From: Brevundimonas subvibrioides
Lineage (GTDB): Bacteria; Pseudomonadota; Alphaproteobacteria; Caulobacterales; Caulobacteraceae
Assembly (NCBI RefSeq): GCF_002280785.1
Contig: NZ_NCEQ01000013.1
Span: forward strand, 1 to 64,000
Reading direction: 5' to 3'
Length of the DNA: 64,000 nucleotides
Position 1 is the first letter of the stretch, and every line of letters begins with the position of its first letter. The notes beneath the pieces were generated by a model that did no database searches, was not told where the DNA came from, and was given only the letters and a program-made list of their open reading frames with translations. Shown here in pieces: positions 29,842-39,339 of this stretch. Made by a program: the position numbers and the translations under genes.

Positions 29842-30849
29842 ATGAGCACTCCGAGAACGATCCGCGTCGCCGTCATCGGCTCCGGCCCCGCCGGCTGGAC
29901 CGCCGCCATCTATGCGGCCCGCGCCAACCTGAACCCGGCGGTCATCGCCGGCATCCAGCCGGGCGGCCAGCTGACCATCACCACCGACGTCGAAAACTAT
30001 CCCGGTTTCGCCGAGGCCATCCAGGGTCCATGGCTGATGGAGCAGATGAAGGCCCAGGCCCTGCACGTCGGCACGGAGGTCATCGAGGACATCGTCGTCT
30101 CCTGCGACCTGTCGCAGCGACCGTTCCGGCTGAAGCTGGACTCAGGGACCGAACTGCTGGCCGAGACGGTCATCATTTCCACCGGCGCCCAGGCGAAATG
30201 GCTGGGGCTGGAGAGCGAGCAGAAATACCAGGGCTTCGGCGTCTCGGCCTGCGCGACCTGCGACGGCTTCTTCTATCGCGGCAAGAACGTGATCGTGGTC
30301 GGCGGCGGCAACACGGCCGTCGAGGAGGCGCTGTTCCTGACCAACTTCGCCGCCAAGGTGACCGTCGTGCACCGCAAGGACGAATTCCGCGCCGAGAAGA
30401 TCCTGCAGGACCGGCTGTTCGCCAATCCCAAGGTCGAGGTGGTCTGGAACCATGCGGTCGACGAAATCCTGGGACAGTCGGACGGGATCGCCTCGAACGT
30501 CACGGGGGTGCGACTGAAGCACGCCCTGACTGGCGCGACGCAGGAGGTCCAGGCCGACGGCGTCTTCATCGCCATCGGCCACTCGCCGTCGTCGGAGCTG
30601 TTCCAGGGCCAGCTGGAGACCAAGCAGGGCGGCTATCTGGTGGTGACGCCCGGCACAACGGCGACCAATGTCGAGGGCTGCTACGCCGCCGGCGACGTCA
30701 CCGATGACGTCTATCGCCAGGCCGTCACCGCCGCCGGCATGGGGTGCATGGCGGCGCTGGAGGCGGTGCGCTTCCTCGCCGAGGAAGACCACGCGAAGGC
30801 GCACCACCCGATCAGCCACCACGAGGCGGAGAAGATCGGGGTCTGGTGA
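29842..30849 (+). CDS. trxB: Thioredoxin reductase
   Basis: FAD-dependent enzyme that reduces thioredoxin with NADPH. The 335 residues contain the FAD-binding VIGSGPAGWTAAIYAARANL at the N-terminus, the redox pair Cys137 and Cys140 in ACATCDGFFY, the NADPH motif VVGGGNTAVEEALFL and the C-terminal FAD motif GCYAAGDVTDD. Length and motif order match the low-molecular-weight bacterial type. It stands alone on its strand with a short leader. Confidence 0.96.
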   Translation: MSTPRTIRVAVIGSGPAGWTAAIYAARANLNPAVIAGIQPGGQLTITTDVENYPGFAEAIQGPWLMEQMKAQALHVGTEVIEDIVVSCDLSQRPFRLKLDSGTELLAETVIISTGAQAKWLGLESEQKYQGFGVSACATCDGFFYRGKNVIVVGGGNTAVEEALFLTNFAAKVTVVHRKDEFRAEKILQDRLFANPKVEVVWNHAVDEILGQSDGIASNVTGVRLKHALTGATQEVQADGVFIAIGHSPSSELFQGQLETKQGGYLVVTPGTTATNVEGCYAAGDVTDDVYRQAVTAAGMGCMAALEAVRFLAEEDHAKAHHPISHHEAEKIGVW

Positions 30850-30864
30850 CCCCGATCCAATGGG

Positions 30865-31839
30865 TCAGGCGTCGCTCGCTGTCGTCAGGTCCGCGAGGTC
30901 CTGCATCGACAGCTCCAGCGTGGCGGCCTTCAGCGTGTCGTTCAGCTGATCCAGCGATGTCGCGCTGACGATGGGAGCGGTGACGCCCGGCCGGCTCAGC
31001 AGCCAGGCCAATGCGACCTGGGCGGGGGTCGCCTCGTTGCGCCGGGCGACGGCGTCGAGCACCGCCAGGATGCGGACGCCGCGTTCGTTGAAGTGATCCT
31101 TCAACATGCCGCCGCCTCGCTTCGAGGCGTCGGCGTCGGCGACCGTCCTGTATTTCCCGCTGAGGAAGCCGCTCTCGAGGCTGAAATAGGTGATGACGCC
31201 AAGACCCTCGGCGACGGCCAGGTCCTGTTGTTCACCCTCGAAGGTCGAGCGGTTGTAGAGGTTGTAGTGGGGCTGCACCGTCTCGTAGCGCGGCAGGCCT
31301 TTGTCGGCGGCCAGATCCAGCGCCTCGCGCATCCCGGCGGCGTCGTGGTTGGAGGCGCCGATAGCCCTCACCTTGCCGGCCTGGATCAGCCGCTCATAGG
31401 CGCGCAAGGTTTCTTCGGTCGGGGTTGTCCTGTCCATCCAGTGCGACTGGTAGAGGTCGATCACATCCGTCTGGAGCCGACGCAAACTGTCCTCGACCGC
31501 GCACTCGATCCAGCGGGGCGACAGGTCGTTGCGGGTGTCGTCGCCGTTCTGGCCCATGGTCGATCCGACCTTGGTCAGGATCAGGACATCGTCGCGACGC
31601 CTGCGCGCCTTCATCCATTCGCCGATGATGGTTTCACTCTCGCCGCCGGAGTTGCCGGGAACCCAGCGCGAGTAGGCATCGGCGGTGTCGATAGCGTTGA
31701 AGCCGGCGCCGACGAATGCGTCGAGAATCTCGAACGACTTCGCCTTGTCGATGGTCCAGCCGAAGACATTACCTCCGAACACGAGGGGCGCGGTCTCCAG
31801 ACCGCTCTTGCCGAGGGCGCGTTTCTTCGGATCGGACAT
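30865..31839 (-). CDS. Aldo/keto reductase
   Basis: A 324-residue NADPH-dependent TIM-barrel oxidoreductase. The catalytic tetrad is visible: Asp and Tyr in IDTADAYSRW, Lys in LILTKVGS and His in YQSHWMD. The C-terminal NADPH clamp appears as PIVSATSLDQLNDTL. It resembles the YajO/Tas-like group. The gene starts four bases after a terminator hairpin, and its only Shine-Dalgarno candidate, GGAG, lies inside the hairpin's 3' arm, which may limit its expression. Confidence 0.92.
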   Translation of the reverse strand: MSDPKKRALGKSGLETAPLVFGGNVFGWTIDKAKSFEILDAFVGAGFNAIDTADAYSRWVPGNSGGESETIIGEWMKARRRRDDVLILTKVGSTMGQNGDDTRNDLSPRWIECAVEDSLRRLQTDVIDLYQSHWMDRTTPTEETLRAYERLIQAGKVRAIGASNHDAAGMREALDLAADKGLPRYETVQPHYNLYNRSTFEGEQQDLAVAEGLGVITYFSLESGFLSGKYRTVADADASKRGGGMLKDHFNERGVRILAVLDAVARRNEATPAQVALAWLLSRPGVTAPIVSATSLDQLNDTLKAATLELSMQDLADLTTASDA

Positions 31840-31843
31840 GGAA

Positions 31844-31869
31844 AAGGGCTCCGTTTCGGGGGAGCCCTT
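31844..31869 (-). terminator. Terminator of the kinase/response-regulator pair, overlapping the aldo/keto reductase leader
   Basis: Perfect nine-base arms (AAGGGCTCC at 31844-31852 and GGAGCCCTT at 31861-31869) with an eight-base loop. On the minus strand the stem runs into TTTTCC and then directly into the aldo/keto reductase ATG at 31839. It therefore ends the upstream transcript and also forms the start region of the next gene. Confidence 0.78.
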
Positions 31870-31904
31870 CAGGTGGTCCGCCGAGCCGCGACCCGCAACC
31901 GTCG

Positions 31905-32312
31905 TCAGCCGAACAACTGCAATTCCGGCGGTGCATATTCGACCGGCCGACCGGTGCGACGAGCCAGCGCATAGTCGACCGCCGTCTGGACCGCGCGCTC
32001 GTCGGTCGGCTTGGACAGGACGCCGATGGTCCCGGCCACGCCCTCGCGAACCATGCCGGGATTGGCCGTCATGAAGAGCACGGTCACCCCCCGCTCCTGA
32101 CCGAGCTCACGGCCAAGGTCGATGCCGGTCGGACCGTCGGACAGGTGGATATCGACCAGGGCCAGATCGATGTCGTTCCTGGCCGCGATCGAACGTGCGG
32201 TGTTCGCATCGGCGACGGTGGCGACAACCTCGTGACCGAGGTCCTCCAGCACGAAGCGGAGTTCCATCGCCACCAGGGCTTCGTCTTCGATGATCAGGAT
32301 ACGCGCGGTCAT
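31905..32312 (-). CDS. Single-domain response regulator
   Basis: A 135-residue receiver domain with no output domain. It opens MTARILIIEDEALVAMELR with the acidic pair, has the phosphoacceptor Asp54 in LALVDIHLSDG, Thr in LFMTAN and Lys in VLSKPTDE. The start at 32312 fits the receiver N-terminus; the longer open frame adds a 46-residue arginine-rich leader. It follows the HWE kinase by 53 bases and is its probable phosphorylation partner. Such stand-alone receivers with HWE kinases often feed light or stress signalling; this is family knowledge, not shown here. Confidence 0.92.
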   Translation of the reverse strand: MTARILIIEDEALVAMELRFVLEDLGHEVVATVADANTARSIAARNDIDLALVDIHLSDGPTGIDLGRELGQERGVTVLFMTANPGMVREGVAGTIGVLSKPTDERAVQTAVDYALARRTGRPVEYAPPELQLFG

Positions 32313-32365
32313 GGCCTTGTTGTGTCGGATATCAGGCTCTCGAAACGCCGAGATGCCCGTCCGGT

Positions 32366-33901
32366 TCACTTCTTTCCTAGTGCGGCGCGGCGCCGGGACA
32401 GCGCCGTTGCGGGGAGGTCCGCCTCGAGGATCAAACCCCCTGGCTCCCACCTTCGTTCCAAAGTTCCGCCCAGCTGCCCTTTGACCGAAAGCGACGCCAG
32501 GGCCGAGCCGAACCCTTGCCGGACCGGCTCTTCGAGGATGGGAGGGCCGCCACGCTCCGTCCAGGTCAGGATGAATCGATCTCCGTCGTTGCGCGTACGC
32601 AACAGGACAGTTCCTCCCGCGGCGGACAGGGCGCCGTATTTCGCGGCGTTGGTCGCCAGTTCGTGGAACAGCAGGGCGACCGAGGTCGCGGCCTGGTCGT
32701 CGAAGGTCGCGTCCTCGCCCTCGATCGCCACGCGGGACCGCCCGCTGGCGTCGACGTAGGGCTTGAACAGGGCGCCCAGGAAGGTGTGGAGCGTCGTGTC
32801 GCCGATCAGCGGCTGGGACACCTCGGAATGCGGGCGGACGAACTCATGGGCGCGGGCCAGGGCGTTGATCCGGTCGCGCACCGAGCCGGCGAAGGCCCTG
32901 GCCTCCGGATGCTCCCGCGCCGACAGGGCGATCAGGGACGAGACCACGGCGAAGATGTTCTTGATGCGGTGGCTCAGTTCCTGGCTGAGCAGGTCCTTGC
33001 CCGCTTCCGATCGCTTGAGGTCCTCGATGTCGGTGCAGGTGCCGAACCAGCGGGTGATGTCGCCCGCCTCATTGCGGATCGGCGTCGCTCGTCCAAGCGT
33101 CCAGCGATAGACGCCGTCGGCGCGCCGCAGCCGGTATTCGATCTCGTAAAGGTCGCCCGTCTCGAGCGAGTGGCCCCAGGCCTCCCAGGCGCGCGCCCGG
33201 TCGTCGGGATGGAACATGGCGTTCCAGGCCTCGCCGTCGGTCGAGCCGGCCGGCACGCCGGTGAACTCGTACCAGCGGGCGTTGTAGTAGTCGTGGAAGC
33301 CGTCGGGTTGGGACGACCAGACCATCTGGGGCATGGACTCGGCGATGGCCCGGAATTTGGCCTCGCTCTCCGCCAGGGCGATGACGCCCTCCTCCCGCTC
33401 GCTGATTGCGCGACGTAATTCCAGTTGGGCCATGACCTGTCGGGCCAGAACGTCCAGCGTCTCGGCCTGCAGCGGCGTCAGCCCCCCGGGACGGGCCTGG
33501 GTGTCCAGGACGCAGAGGGTGCCGAGTGCGTGGCCGTCGGCGCTCTTCAGGAGCCGCCCCGCGTAGAAGCGCAAGCCAGCCTCCCCCGTCACCAGTGGAT
33601 TGCCTTCGAACCGGACATCCCGGGCCGCGTCGGGAATGACCATCCCGTCCTCCTGCAGCAGGGCATGGGCGCAGAAAGAGGTGTCGAGCGGCGTCTCGCG
33701 TACGCCCAGGCCTGTCTCGGCCTTGAACCATTGACGGCCCTGGTCGATCAGATTGACCACCGCGATGGGCGCGTCGCAGATCCTTGACGCCAGCCTGACG
33801 ATGTCATCGAACGCCTGCTCGGGCTCCGTGTCGAGAATCCCGTAAGCCTGCAGCGCGCTGAGCCTTTCGGCTTCGTTCCAGGGCAGGGCTGCGGCGGTCA
33901 A
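32366..33901 (-). CDS. HWE-family sensor histidine kinase (GAF-PAS)
   Basis: A 511-residue cytoplasmic kinase. Residues 20-160 form a GAF domain (FDDIVRLASRICDAPIAVVNLID). Residues 175-290 form a PAS domain with PAC (FRAIAESMPQMVWSSQPDG). The HWE dimerisation region has His311 in LSHRIKNIFAVVSSL. The ATP-binding domain has the N-box HELATNAAKYGALS and the WxE motif in LTWTERGG that names the family. No membrane span. It forms an operon with the receiver that follows. Confidence 0.92.
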   Translation of the reverse strand: MTAAALPWNEAERLSALQAYGILDTEPEQAFDDIVRLASRICDAPIAVVNLIDQGRQWFKAETGLGVRETPLDTSFCAHALLQEDGMVIPDAARDVRFEGNPLVTGEAGLRFYAGRLLKSADGHALGTLCVLDTQARPGGLTPLQAETLDVLARQVMAQLELRRAISEREEGVIALAESEAKFRAIAESMPQMVWSSQPDGFHDYYNARWYEFTGVPAGSTDGEAWNAMFHPDDRARAWEAWGHSLETGDLYEIEYRLRRADGVYRWTLGRATPIRNEAGDITRWFGTCTDIEDLKRSEAGKDLLSQELSHRIKNIFAVVSSLIALSAREHPEARAFAGSVRDRINALARAHEFVRPHSEVSQPLIGDTTLHTFLGALFKPYVDASGRSRVAIEGEDATFDDQAATSVALLFHELATNAAKYGALSAAGGTVLLRTRNDGDRFILTWTERGGPPILEEPVRQGFGSALASLSVKGQLGGTLERRWEPGGLILEADLPATALSRRRAALGKK

Positions 33902-33986
33902 GGCGTCTCCAGGCTGGGCTGGATGCCCTGTGCGAAGTCTGAATGCCTGGTGCGCCGCAAGGTTGCAGGCCCGGCGGGCCGCTGCG

Positions 33987-35198
33987 TCAGTTGGCGGGTC
34001 GACCGACCTCTTCGACGTCCATGGTGATCACCCCGGGCGGAGGGGGCGCGGCGGCCGGCGCCGCCGCGATCGCGGGAGCCTCGAAGGCCTGGAGGCGGGC
34101 GTTGATGGCGGCGATGTCGGCCGCGGTCGCCTGGCGACGTCCGCCCAGGCTGGCCACGCCCACGACCCGTGTCTGACCGTCGATCTGGACGGTCCGCAGG
34201 TTCATCCCGCCCTGAGCCAGGACCGTCGCATCGTCGGGCCCGGCCTCGCCCGTGGCGGCGGAGGCGGTGATCAGGCGGGGCCGCGAGAAGCGCGCCTCGT
34301 CGATGACGGGCTCATGTCCGGCATAGGTCTGTTTGAACGAGACGGTCTCACCGGCCAGTCCCTTCCAGCGATAGAAGATATGCGCGCCGATCTGGGTGAT
34401 CTTGGCCAGGGTCGGCGACCACCAGGGGTGGACGTAGTCGGCGTGGTAGTGGGTCGCGGTGCCGACCTTGATCGCCACATAGCCGGACAGGGCGCGCTCG
34501 GCCACGGTCCGCGCGCGGTTCCAGGCCCAGCCGACCGGCGCTTGCGACAGGGCGCCGTCGCAGGTGAAGCTGAACTGGCAGCCCGTGGTCCGCTCGGCGC
34601 CCTCGAAGACGACGCCGCAGACGGTGTTCGGATAGTTGGGATCGCGCACCCGGTTCAGGATGACCTGGGCCACGGCCTCCTGGCCCTCGGTGCTTTCCAG
34701 CGCCGCCTCGTAATAGACGCCCTGGGTCAGGCAGCGCAGGGCGCGCGCCCGGTCGGCGGAGGCGGCCGTCTGCAGCACGAAGGGACGCGCAGAACGCAGG
34801 GCGCCGATCGCGGCGGGCATGGCGGCATTGCGCTTCTGGGCGTCCAGACCGTTGACGCCCAGCTCCAGCGTCGGCCGCCCGGCGAGCGTCAGGCTTTCCC
34901 AGCCCGGCGTCAGCCCCAGCAAGGCTGGGCGCTGTTCATTGGGATCGAAGCGGATCGCCAGGGCCAGCTGGGCCGGATCCATCCGCGCGCTGAGGGCCGC
35001 AAGGCCGCGCGCCGACAGATCGCCTTCGGTGACCCGCGCCACGGCCTCGGCCGTGCGATCGCCGATGGGACGCGCCGTCGAGCTCGCCGCCATCGCCACG
35101 CCGAGCGCCGCCAGCGCCGCGGGGGCCGCGGCGGCGTAGCGACGTCCCAGGGTCTTCACCCTGTGCCAGTCGAGGGACTTGATGGCCGAAAGCGACAT
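33987..35198 (-). CDS. SleB-like cell wall hydrolase, copy 1
   Basis: A 403-residue envelope protein with one N-terminal hydrophobic segment (AAAAPAALAALGVAMAA). The C-terminal half is the SleB/cell-wall hydrolase domain: RCLTQGVYYEAALESTEGQEAVAQVILNRVRDPNYPNTVCGVVFEG, given here as its main pattern in parts, then CQFSFTCDG with the catalytic Glu in YYEA. In Bacillus SleB lyses spore cortex; in alphaproteobacteria the domain acts as a lytic transglycosylase-like peptidoglycan hydrolase. A paralogue lies at 40568. Dps precedes it by 100 bases. Confidence 0.88.
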   Translation of the reverse strand: MSLSAIKSLDWHRVKTLGRRYAAAAPAALAALGVAMAASSTARPIGDRTAEAVARVTEGDLSARGLAALSARMDPAQLALAIRFDPNEQRPALLGLTPGWESLTLAGRPTLELGVNGLDAQKRNAAMPAAIGALRSARPFVLQTAASADRARALRCLTQGVYYEAALESTEGQEAVAQVILNRVRDPNYPNTVCGVVFEGAERTTGCQFSFTCDGALSQAPVGWAWNRARTVAERALSGYVAIKVGTATHYHADYVHPWWSPTLAKITQIGAHIFYRWKGLAGETVSFKQTYAGHEPVIDEARFSRPRLITASAATGEAGPDDATVLAQGGMNLRTVQIDGQTRVVGVASLGGRRQATAADIAAINARLQAFEAPAIAAAPAAAPPPPGVITMDVEEVGRPAN

Positions 35199-35298
35199 AG
35201 GTTTCTGAGGCTGCGGCGCCTGGACGCCGTGAGGTGGGCTCTATGGCCCCCCAACACGGCGCTTTTCAGGCCACGGATTGCGGTTCTGTGAGCCGGGC

Positions 35299-35778
35299 CT
35301 AGCGCCCGCCCAAGGTCGAACGCAGCATCCAGGCGAACTTTTCGTGCGCGGCCAGCCGCTGGGTCAGCAGATCCGCCGAAACATCGTCGCTGTCGTCGTT
35401 GGCGACCGTCAGGGCTGAGCGGCAGGTGGCGATCAGGGTCTCATGGTCCTTCATCAGCTCCTTCAGCATGGCCGGGGCGTCCTTGTCCGGATCGCCGTCC
35501 TTGATGGAGGTCAGATTGGCGAAGGTCGACTGGGCCTGGGGCGCGAACTCGCCCAACGCCCGGATCCGCTCGGCGATCTCGTCCAGCGCCGCCCAGATCT
35601 CGCGGTACTGTTGCTCCAGCAGGGTATGCAGGGTGAAGAACTCGGGCCCCCGCACGTTCCAGTGGTAGCCGTGGGTCTTCAGATAGACGGCGAAGCTGTC
35701 GGCCAGCACCTTGCTCAGCTCCTGCGCCACATCTGTGCGCTCGGCCTTCGTCAGGCCCGTATCGATCGTTGCAGTCAT
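35299..35778 (-). CDS. dps: Dps/ferritin-like DNA-protecting protein
   Basis: A 159-residue Dps-family protein. The ferroxidase segment HGYHWNVRGPEFFTLHTLLE and the partner helix YREIWAALDEIAERIRALG carry the inter-subunit iron ligands His, Asp and Glu. The start at 35778 follows AAAGGAG; the much longer open frame upstream is spurious. It should form a dodecamer that oxidises and stores iron and shields DNA from peroxide. It is divergent from the large hybrid kinase, with 190 bases between them. Confidence 0.93.
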   Translation of the reverse strand: MTATIDTGLTKAERTDVAQELSKVLADSFAVYLKTHGYHWNVRGPEFFTLHTLLEQQYREIWAALDEIAERIRALGEFAPQAQSTFANLTSIKDGDPDKDAPAMLKELMKDHETLIATCRSALTVANDDSDDVSADLLTQRLAAHEKFAWMLRSTLGGR

Positions 35779-35968
35779 GCTTGCTCCTTTGGCGACAGTC
35801 GCTAATCGTGGGTCAGGTAAGCATTCCAGCGTCCTGCACCAAGATCTGAAGCCCCGTGCGGATGAGGCTTCTTCGGGGAGCGGAACGCGAAGAATCGGAA
35901 AGCGTTGCCGTCTTTCGCGCGAGCGCGGACCGGGGGTCGGATTGGGTTTCAGCGCTTTGTTCGGTCGG

Positions 35969-38900
35969 ATGCTGGAGCCTGACATCGTCCTGGCGCGGCT
36001 GGCGCGCGAGCCCCGGCGACCGTGGTGGCGAAACGTCCTGACCGGTCTGGCGTTCACCGCAGGCGGACTGTTCTTGCTCTGGGCGGGTCTGGCCTTCTAC
36101 GGCGAGGTCACCGGGTTCATCATCCTGTTGCCGGCGGTGACCCTGGCGGCCCTCACCGGCGGACGGGTCGCCGGCCTTGTCGCCACAGCGGCCTGCCTTC
36201 TCGGCGGCTGGGCGATCGCCGGTCCTGGAGCGGCGGAGTTCGGCATCGCGACCCCCGCAGGCCAGGGCGCCACCACCAATTTCATCATCGTCGGCCTCTT
36301 CTCAACCCTGGTGGCCGCCTCCCTGCGCAAGAGCCTGGCCCGGGTCGGCGAGACGGTCTCGGCGCTCGAGAATTCCCGGGACGCGCTGAGACGCAACGAG
36401 GCGGAACTGACCGCCATGGTCGATCAGGCGGCAGCCGGTATCGCCCGCGTCGGCATGGATGGCCGCGTGGTCAGCGCGAACGCCCGGTTCGCCGCGCTTC
36501 TGGGCCATACCCAGGAGTCGATTATCGGCCTGACGACGGCTCAGGCCAGTCATCCCGACGACGTGCAGCCGACGCTCGATCTGCTGTCCAGCGTCCTCGC
36601 AGGCGGCGAGGGCGGCCAGCTTGAGAAGCGATACATTCAGCCCGACGGCACGGTTCTCTGGGCCCTGACCAGTCTGCGGGCCCTGTGCGACGAGGATGGC
36701 GCCCAGTCAGGCTATATCGCCGTGACGGTCGACATTTCCGACGCCAAGGCGGCGGAGGCCGCGTTGCGCGAGAGCGAGAGCCGGTTCCGCCTGATGGCCG
36801 ACACCGCGCCCTCCCCCGTCTGGCTGACCAATGCCGCGGGCGAGGTGGAGTTCGTCAACGCGGCCCTGGTCGAGTTCTACGGCAAACCCGGCGAGACCTT
36901 CATGGGGCATGCCTGGAAGGCCTCGATCCACCCCGATGACGTGGCCGAGGTCAACGCCACCCAGGCCGAAGCCCGCGCCCGCTTCCTGCCCTACGCTTTC
37001 GAGTGCCGCTTCCTGCGTCACGACGGCGCATGGCGGTGGATGCGGGTGTCGGTGAACCCCCGTTTCGACGGCGAGGCGGTGTTCCAGGGTTATGTCGGCC
37101 TGTCGTTCGACGTCACAACGACGCGGGAGGCCCTGGACGCCCTTGCCCAACAGGAACGCCGCCAGCGCTTCCTGCTGGAGTTGTCCGACGGCGTACGCGA
37201 CCTGAACGATCCCGACGCCATCATGGATCACGTCCACAGCGTCCTGGGGCGGATGCTGTCCGTCTCGCGCGTGGGCTACGGCGAGCTCCGAGCCTCGCGC
37301 GGGCAGTTCGAGATGAACCGGGACTGGACCGAGGGCGTACCCAGCCTGGCCGGCTGGCACGACATCGCCCAATTCGGCGGCGAGGTGAACCGCCAGCTGG
37401 CCGAAGGGTTGACGATCGTCGTCCACGATGTCGCAGAAGACACGCGCACCGCCCATGCCGTCGAGGCCTTCGCGAAACGCCAGGTCGCCGCCTTCATCAC
37501 GGCGCCCGTCATCCGGTCCGGCCTGCTGCGCGCCTTCCTGCATGTGAACGCGACCAGCCCCCGCCTCTGGACGGCGGCGGAGATCAGTCTGATCGAGGAC
37601 GTCGCCGACCGGGCGTGGTCGGAGGTCGAACGCACCCGCGCCCAGGCCGAGGTTCTGGAAAGCGAGGCCCGTTTCCGCGACATCGCCGACACCGCCCCGG
37701 TCCTGATCTGGGTGACGAACCAGGATCGGAGCCGCGCCTTCGTCAACCAGGCCTATGTCGAATACATGGGGGGCGACTACGAGAGCGTCCGCACCGCCGA
37801 CTGGCGCACCTACATCCACCCCGACGACCACGACATGCTGGTCCGCGAGTCCCTTGCCGGTGAGGCCACGGACCTGCCTTTCGCGCTTGAAGCCCGCTTC
37901 CGCCACAGCTCGGGGGAGTACCGCTGGCTGAAGTCCTTCTCGCGTCCACGCCTTGGTCCGGGCGGCGAGATCAGCGGCTTCGTCGGCGTGGCTTTCGACG
38001 TGACCGACGCGCGCCGGGTCGAGCACGACCTCAAGCGGATCAACGAACTGCTGGAAGAGCGCGTCGGCGACGCCCTGGCCGAGAAAGCCAAGGCCGAGGC
38101 GGATCTGATGCACGCCCAGCGCATGGAGGCGATCGGCCGCCTGACGGGCGGCGTGGCGCACGACTTCAACAACCTGCTGACAGTCGTGATCGGCGCCCTG
38201 GACCTGATCCTGAAGTCCCCTGACGACTCCGCGCGCCGCCAGAAGCTGGGCGAGGCCGCCCTGTCGGCCGCACGCCGCGGGGAGCGGCTGACACATCAGC
38301 TGCTGGCCTTCTCGCGTCGCCAGGCCCTGCGGCCAGAAGCGATCGACATCAACGCCCTGATCCGCGAAAGCGACCCCCTGCTGCGCCGCGCGGTCGGGGA
38401 GGCGGTCGGCTACAAGCTCAAGCTCCGTCGCGGCGGCGCCCGCGTCATCGTCGATCCAGCCCAGTTCGAGGCCGCCCTGCTGAACCTCATCGTCAACGCC
38501 CGCGACGCCGTGGCCGAGCGGGGCCAGCCGGACAGTGCGACGATCACCGTCCAGACCCAGGCTTGCCGGATCGACGCGGGCGAGGTGATCGAGCTCGCCC
38601 CCGGCGACTACATCTGCGTCACCGTCTCCGACACAGGCGCGGGCATGAGCGCGGAGACCATGCTTCGGGTGTTCGAGCCCTTCTTCACCACCAAGGCGGT
38701 CGGCAAGGGCACGGGCCTCGGCCTCAGCCAGGTGTATGGCTTCGCGCGCCAGAGCGGGGGCGGGGTGAAGATCACCTCCACGGTCGGCGAAGGGACGGAA
38801 ATCCGCGTCTACCTGCCGCCAGCGCCGGTCGAGGAGGCGACGCCGGACGCTCCCCGCCGCGTGCTGGGCGCGGTGAAGCCGGGCCAGACCCTTCTGCTGG

Positions 38901-39262
38901 TCGAGGATGACGCGGGCGTCGCCGCGATCGCCATGGACCTGCTGCGCGGCATGGGGCTGGAGGTCGAGACGGCGGAAACCGGGGCCGAGGCCCTTGCCGT
39001 GCTGGAGCACCGCCGCTTCGACGTCATGCTGACCGACATCGTCATGCCGGGCGGCATGACCGGCGTGGAGCTGGCCCGGACCTGCGCAGAACGCTGGCCG
39101 GCCATGTCGATCATGCTGACCTCGGGCTATGCCGGCGACGACGCCGACCTGGCCCTGACCGACGCGCCCTGGCCGTTCCTGAGGAAGCCCTACTCCGGCG
39201 AACAGCTGCGCGAGGCGCTGGGCGACCTGCTGGTCACCACCGAGGCGCCCCGCCAGACCTGA
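35969..39262 (+). CDS. Multi-PAS hybrid sensor histidine kinase
   Basis: A 1097-residue membrane kinase. Residues 20-115 hold three or four hydrophobic helices of the DUF4118 type (WRNVLTGLAFTAGGLFLLW). Then come PAS domains near 145-265 and 270-390, a GAF-like stretch near 400-555 and a third PAS near 565-690. HisKA has His731 in GRLTGGVAHDFNNLL, then HATPase with GKGTGLGLSQVYGF, and a C-terminal receiver with Asp1023 in VMLTDIVMP. No output domain, so a phosphotransfer partner is needed. The start ATG lacks a clear Shine-Dalgarno; an in-frame TTG at 35942 is possible. Confidence 0.92.
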   Translation: MLEPDIVLARLAREPRRPWWRNVLTGLAFTAGGLFLLWAGLAFYGEVTGFIILLPAVTLAALTGGRVAGLVATAACLLGGWAIAGPGAAEFGIATPAGQGATTNFIIVGLFSTLVAASLRKSLARVGETVSALENSRDALRRNEAELTAMVDQAAAGIARVGMDGRVVSANARFAALLGHTQESIIGLTTAQASHPDDVQPTLDLLSSVLAGGEGGQLEKRYIQPDGTVLWALTSLRALCDEDGAQSGYIAVTVDISDAKAAEAALRESESRFRLMADTAPSPVWLTNAAGEVEFVNAALVEFYGKPGETFMGHAWKASIHPDDVAEVNATQAEARARFLPYAFECRFLRHDGAWRWMRVSVNPRFDGEAVFQGYVGLSFDVTTTREALDALAQQERRQRFLLELSDGVRDLNDPDAIMDHVHSVLGRMLSVSRVGYGELRASRGQFEMNRDWTEGVPSLAGWHDIAQFGGEVNRQLAEGLTIVVHDVAEDTRTAHAVEAFAKRQVAAFITAPVIRSGLLRAFLHVNATSPRLWTAAEISLIEDVADRAWSEVERTRAQAEVLESEARFRDIADTAPVLIWVTNQDRSRAFVNQAYVEYMGGDYESVRTADWRTYIHPDDHDMLVRESLAGEATDLPFALEARFRHSSGEYRWLKSFSRPRLGPGGEISGFVGVAFDVTDARRVEHDLKRINELLEERVGDALAEKAKAEADLMHAQRMEAIGRLTGGVAHDFNNLLTVVIGALDLILKSPDDSARRQKLGEAALSAARRGERLTHQLLAFSRRQALRPEAIDINALIRESDPLLRRAVGEAVGYKLKLRRGGARVIVDPAQFEAALLNLIVNARDAVAERGQPDSATITVQTQACRIDAGEVIELAPGDYICVTVSDTGAGMSAETMLRVFEPFFTTKAVGKGTGLGLSQVYGFARQSGGGVKITSTVGEGTEIRVYLPPAPVEEATPDAPRRVLGAVKPGQTLLLVEDDAGVAAIAMDLLRGMGLEVETAETGAEALAVLEHRRFDVMLTDIVMPGGMTGVELARTCAERWPAMSIMLTSGYAGDDADLALTDAPWPFLRKPYSGEQLREALGDLLVTTEAPRQT

Positions 39263-39276
39263 GGCTCCACAACGAC

Positions 39277-39308
39277 TTCGGCCCGCCGCGGGATCGCGAC
39301 GGGCCGAA
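39277..39308. terminator. Hairpin between convergent genes
   Basis: Nine-base perfect arms TTCGGCCCG (39277-39285) and CGGGCCGAA (39300-39308) around a 14-base loop. It lies between the hybrid kinase and the convergent DUF6481-like gene. There is no long T run, so it is a possible bidirectional terminator of moderate strength. Confidence 0.55.
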
Positions 39309-39339
39309 CAGTCTCATTGAAGGCGCGAGGGCCTGGCGG

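Noticed and set aside
36707..39010. 767-codon minus-strand frame
   Set aside because: Antisense to the large hybrid kinase, which has complete recognised domains.
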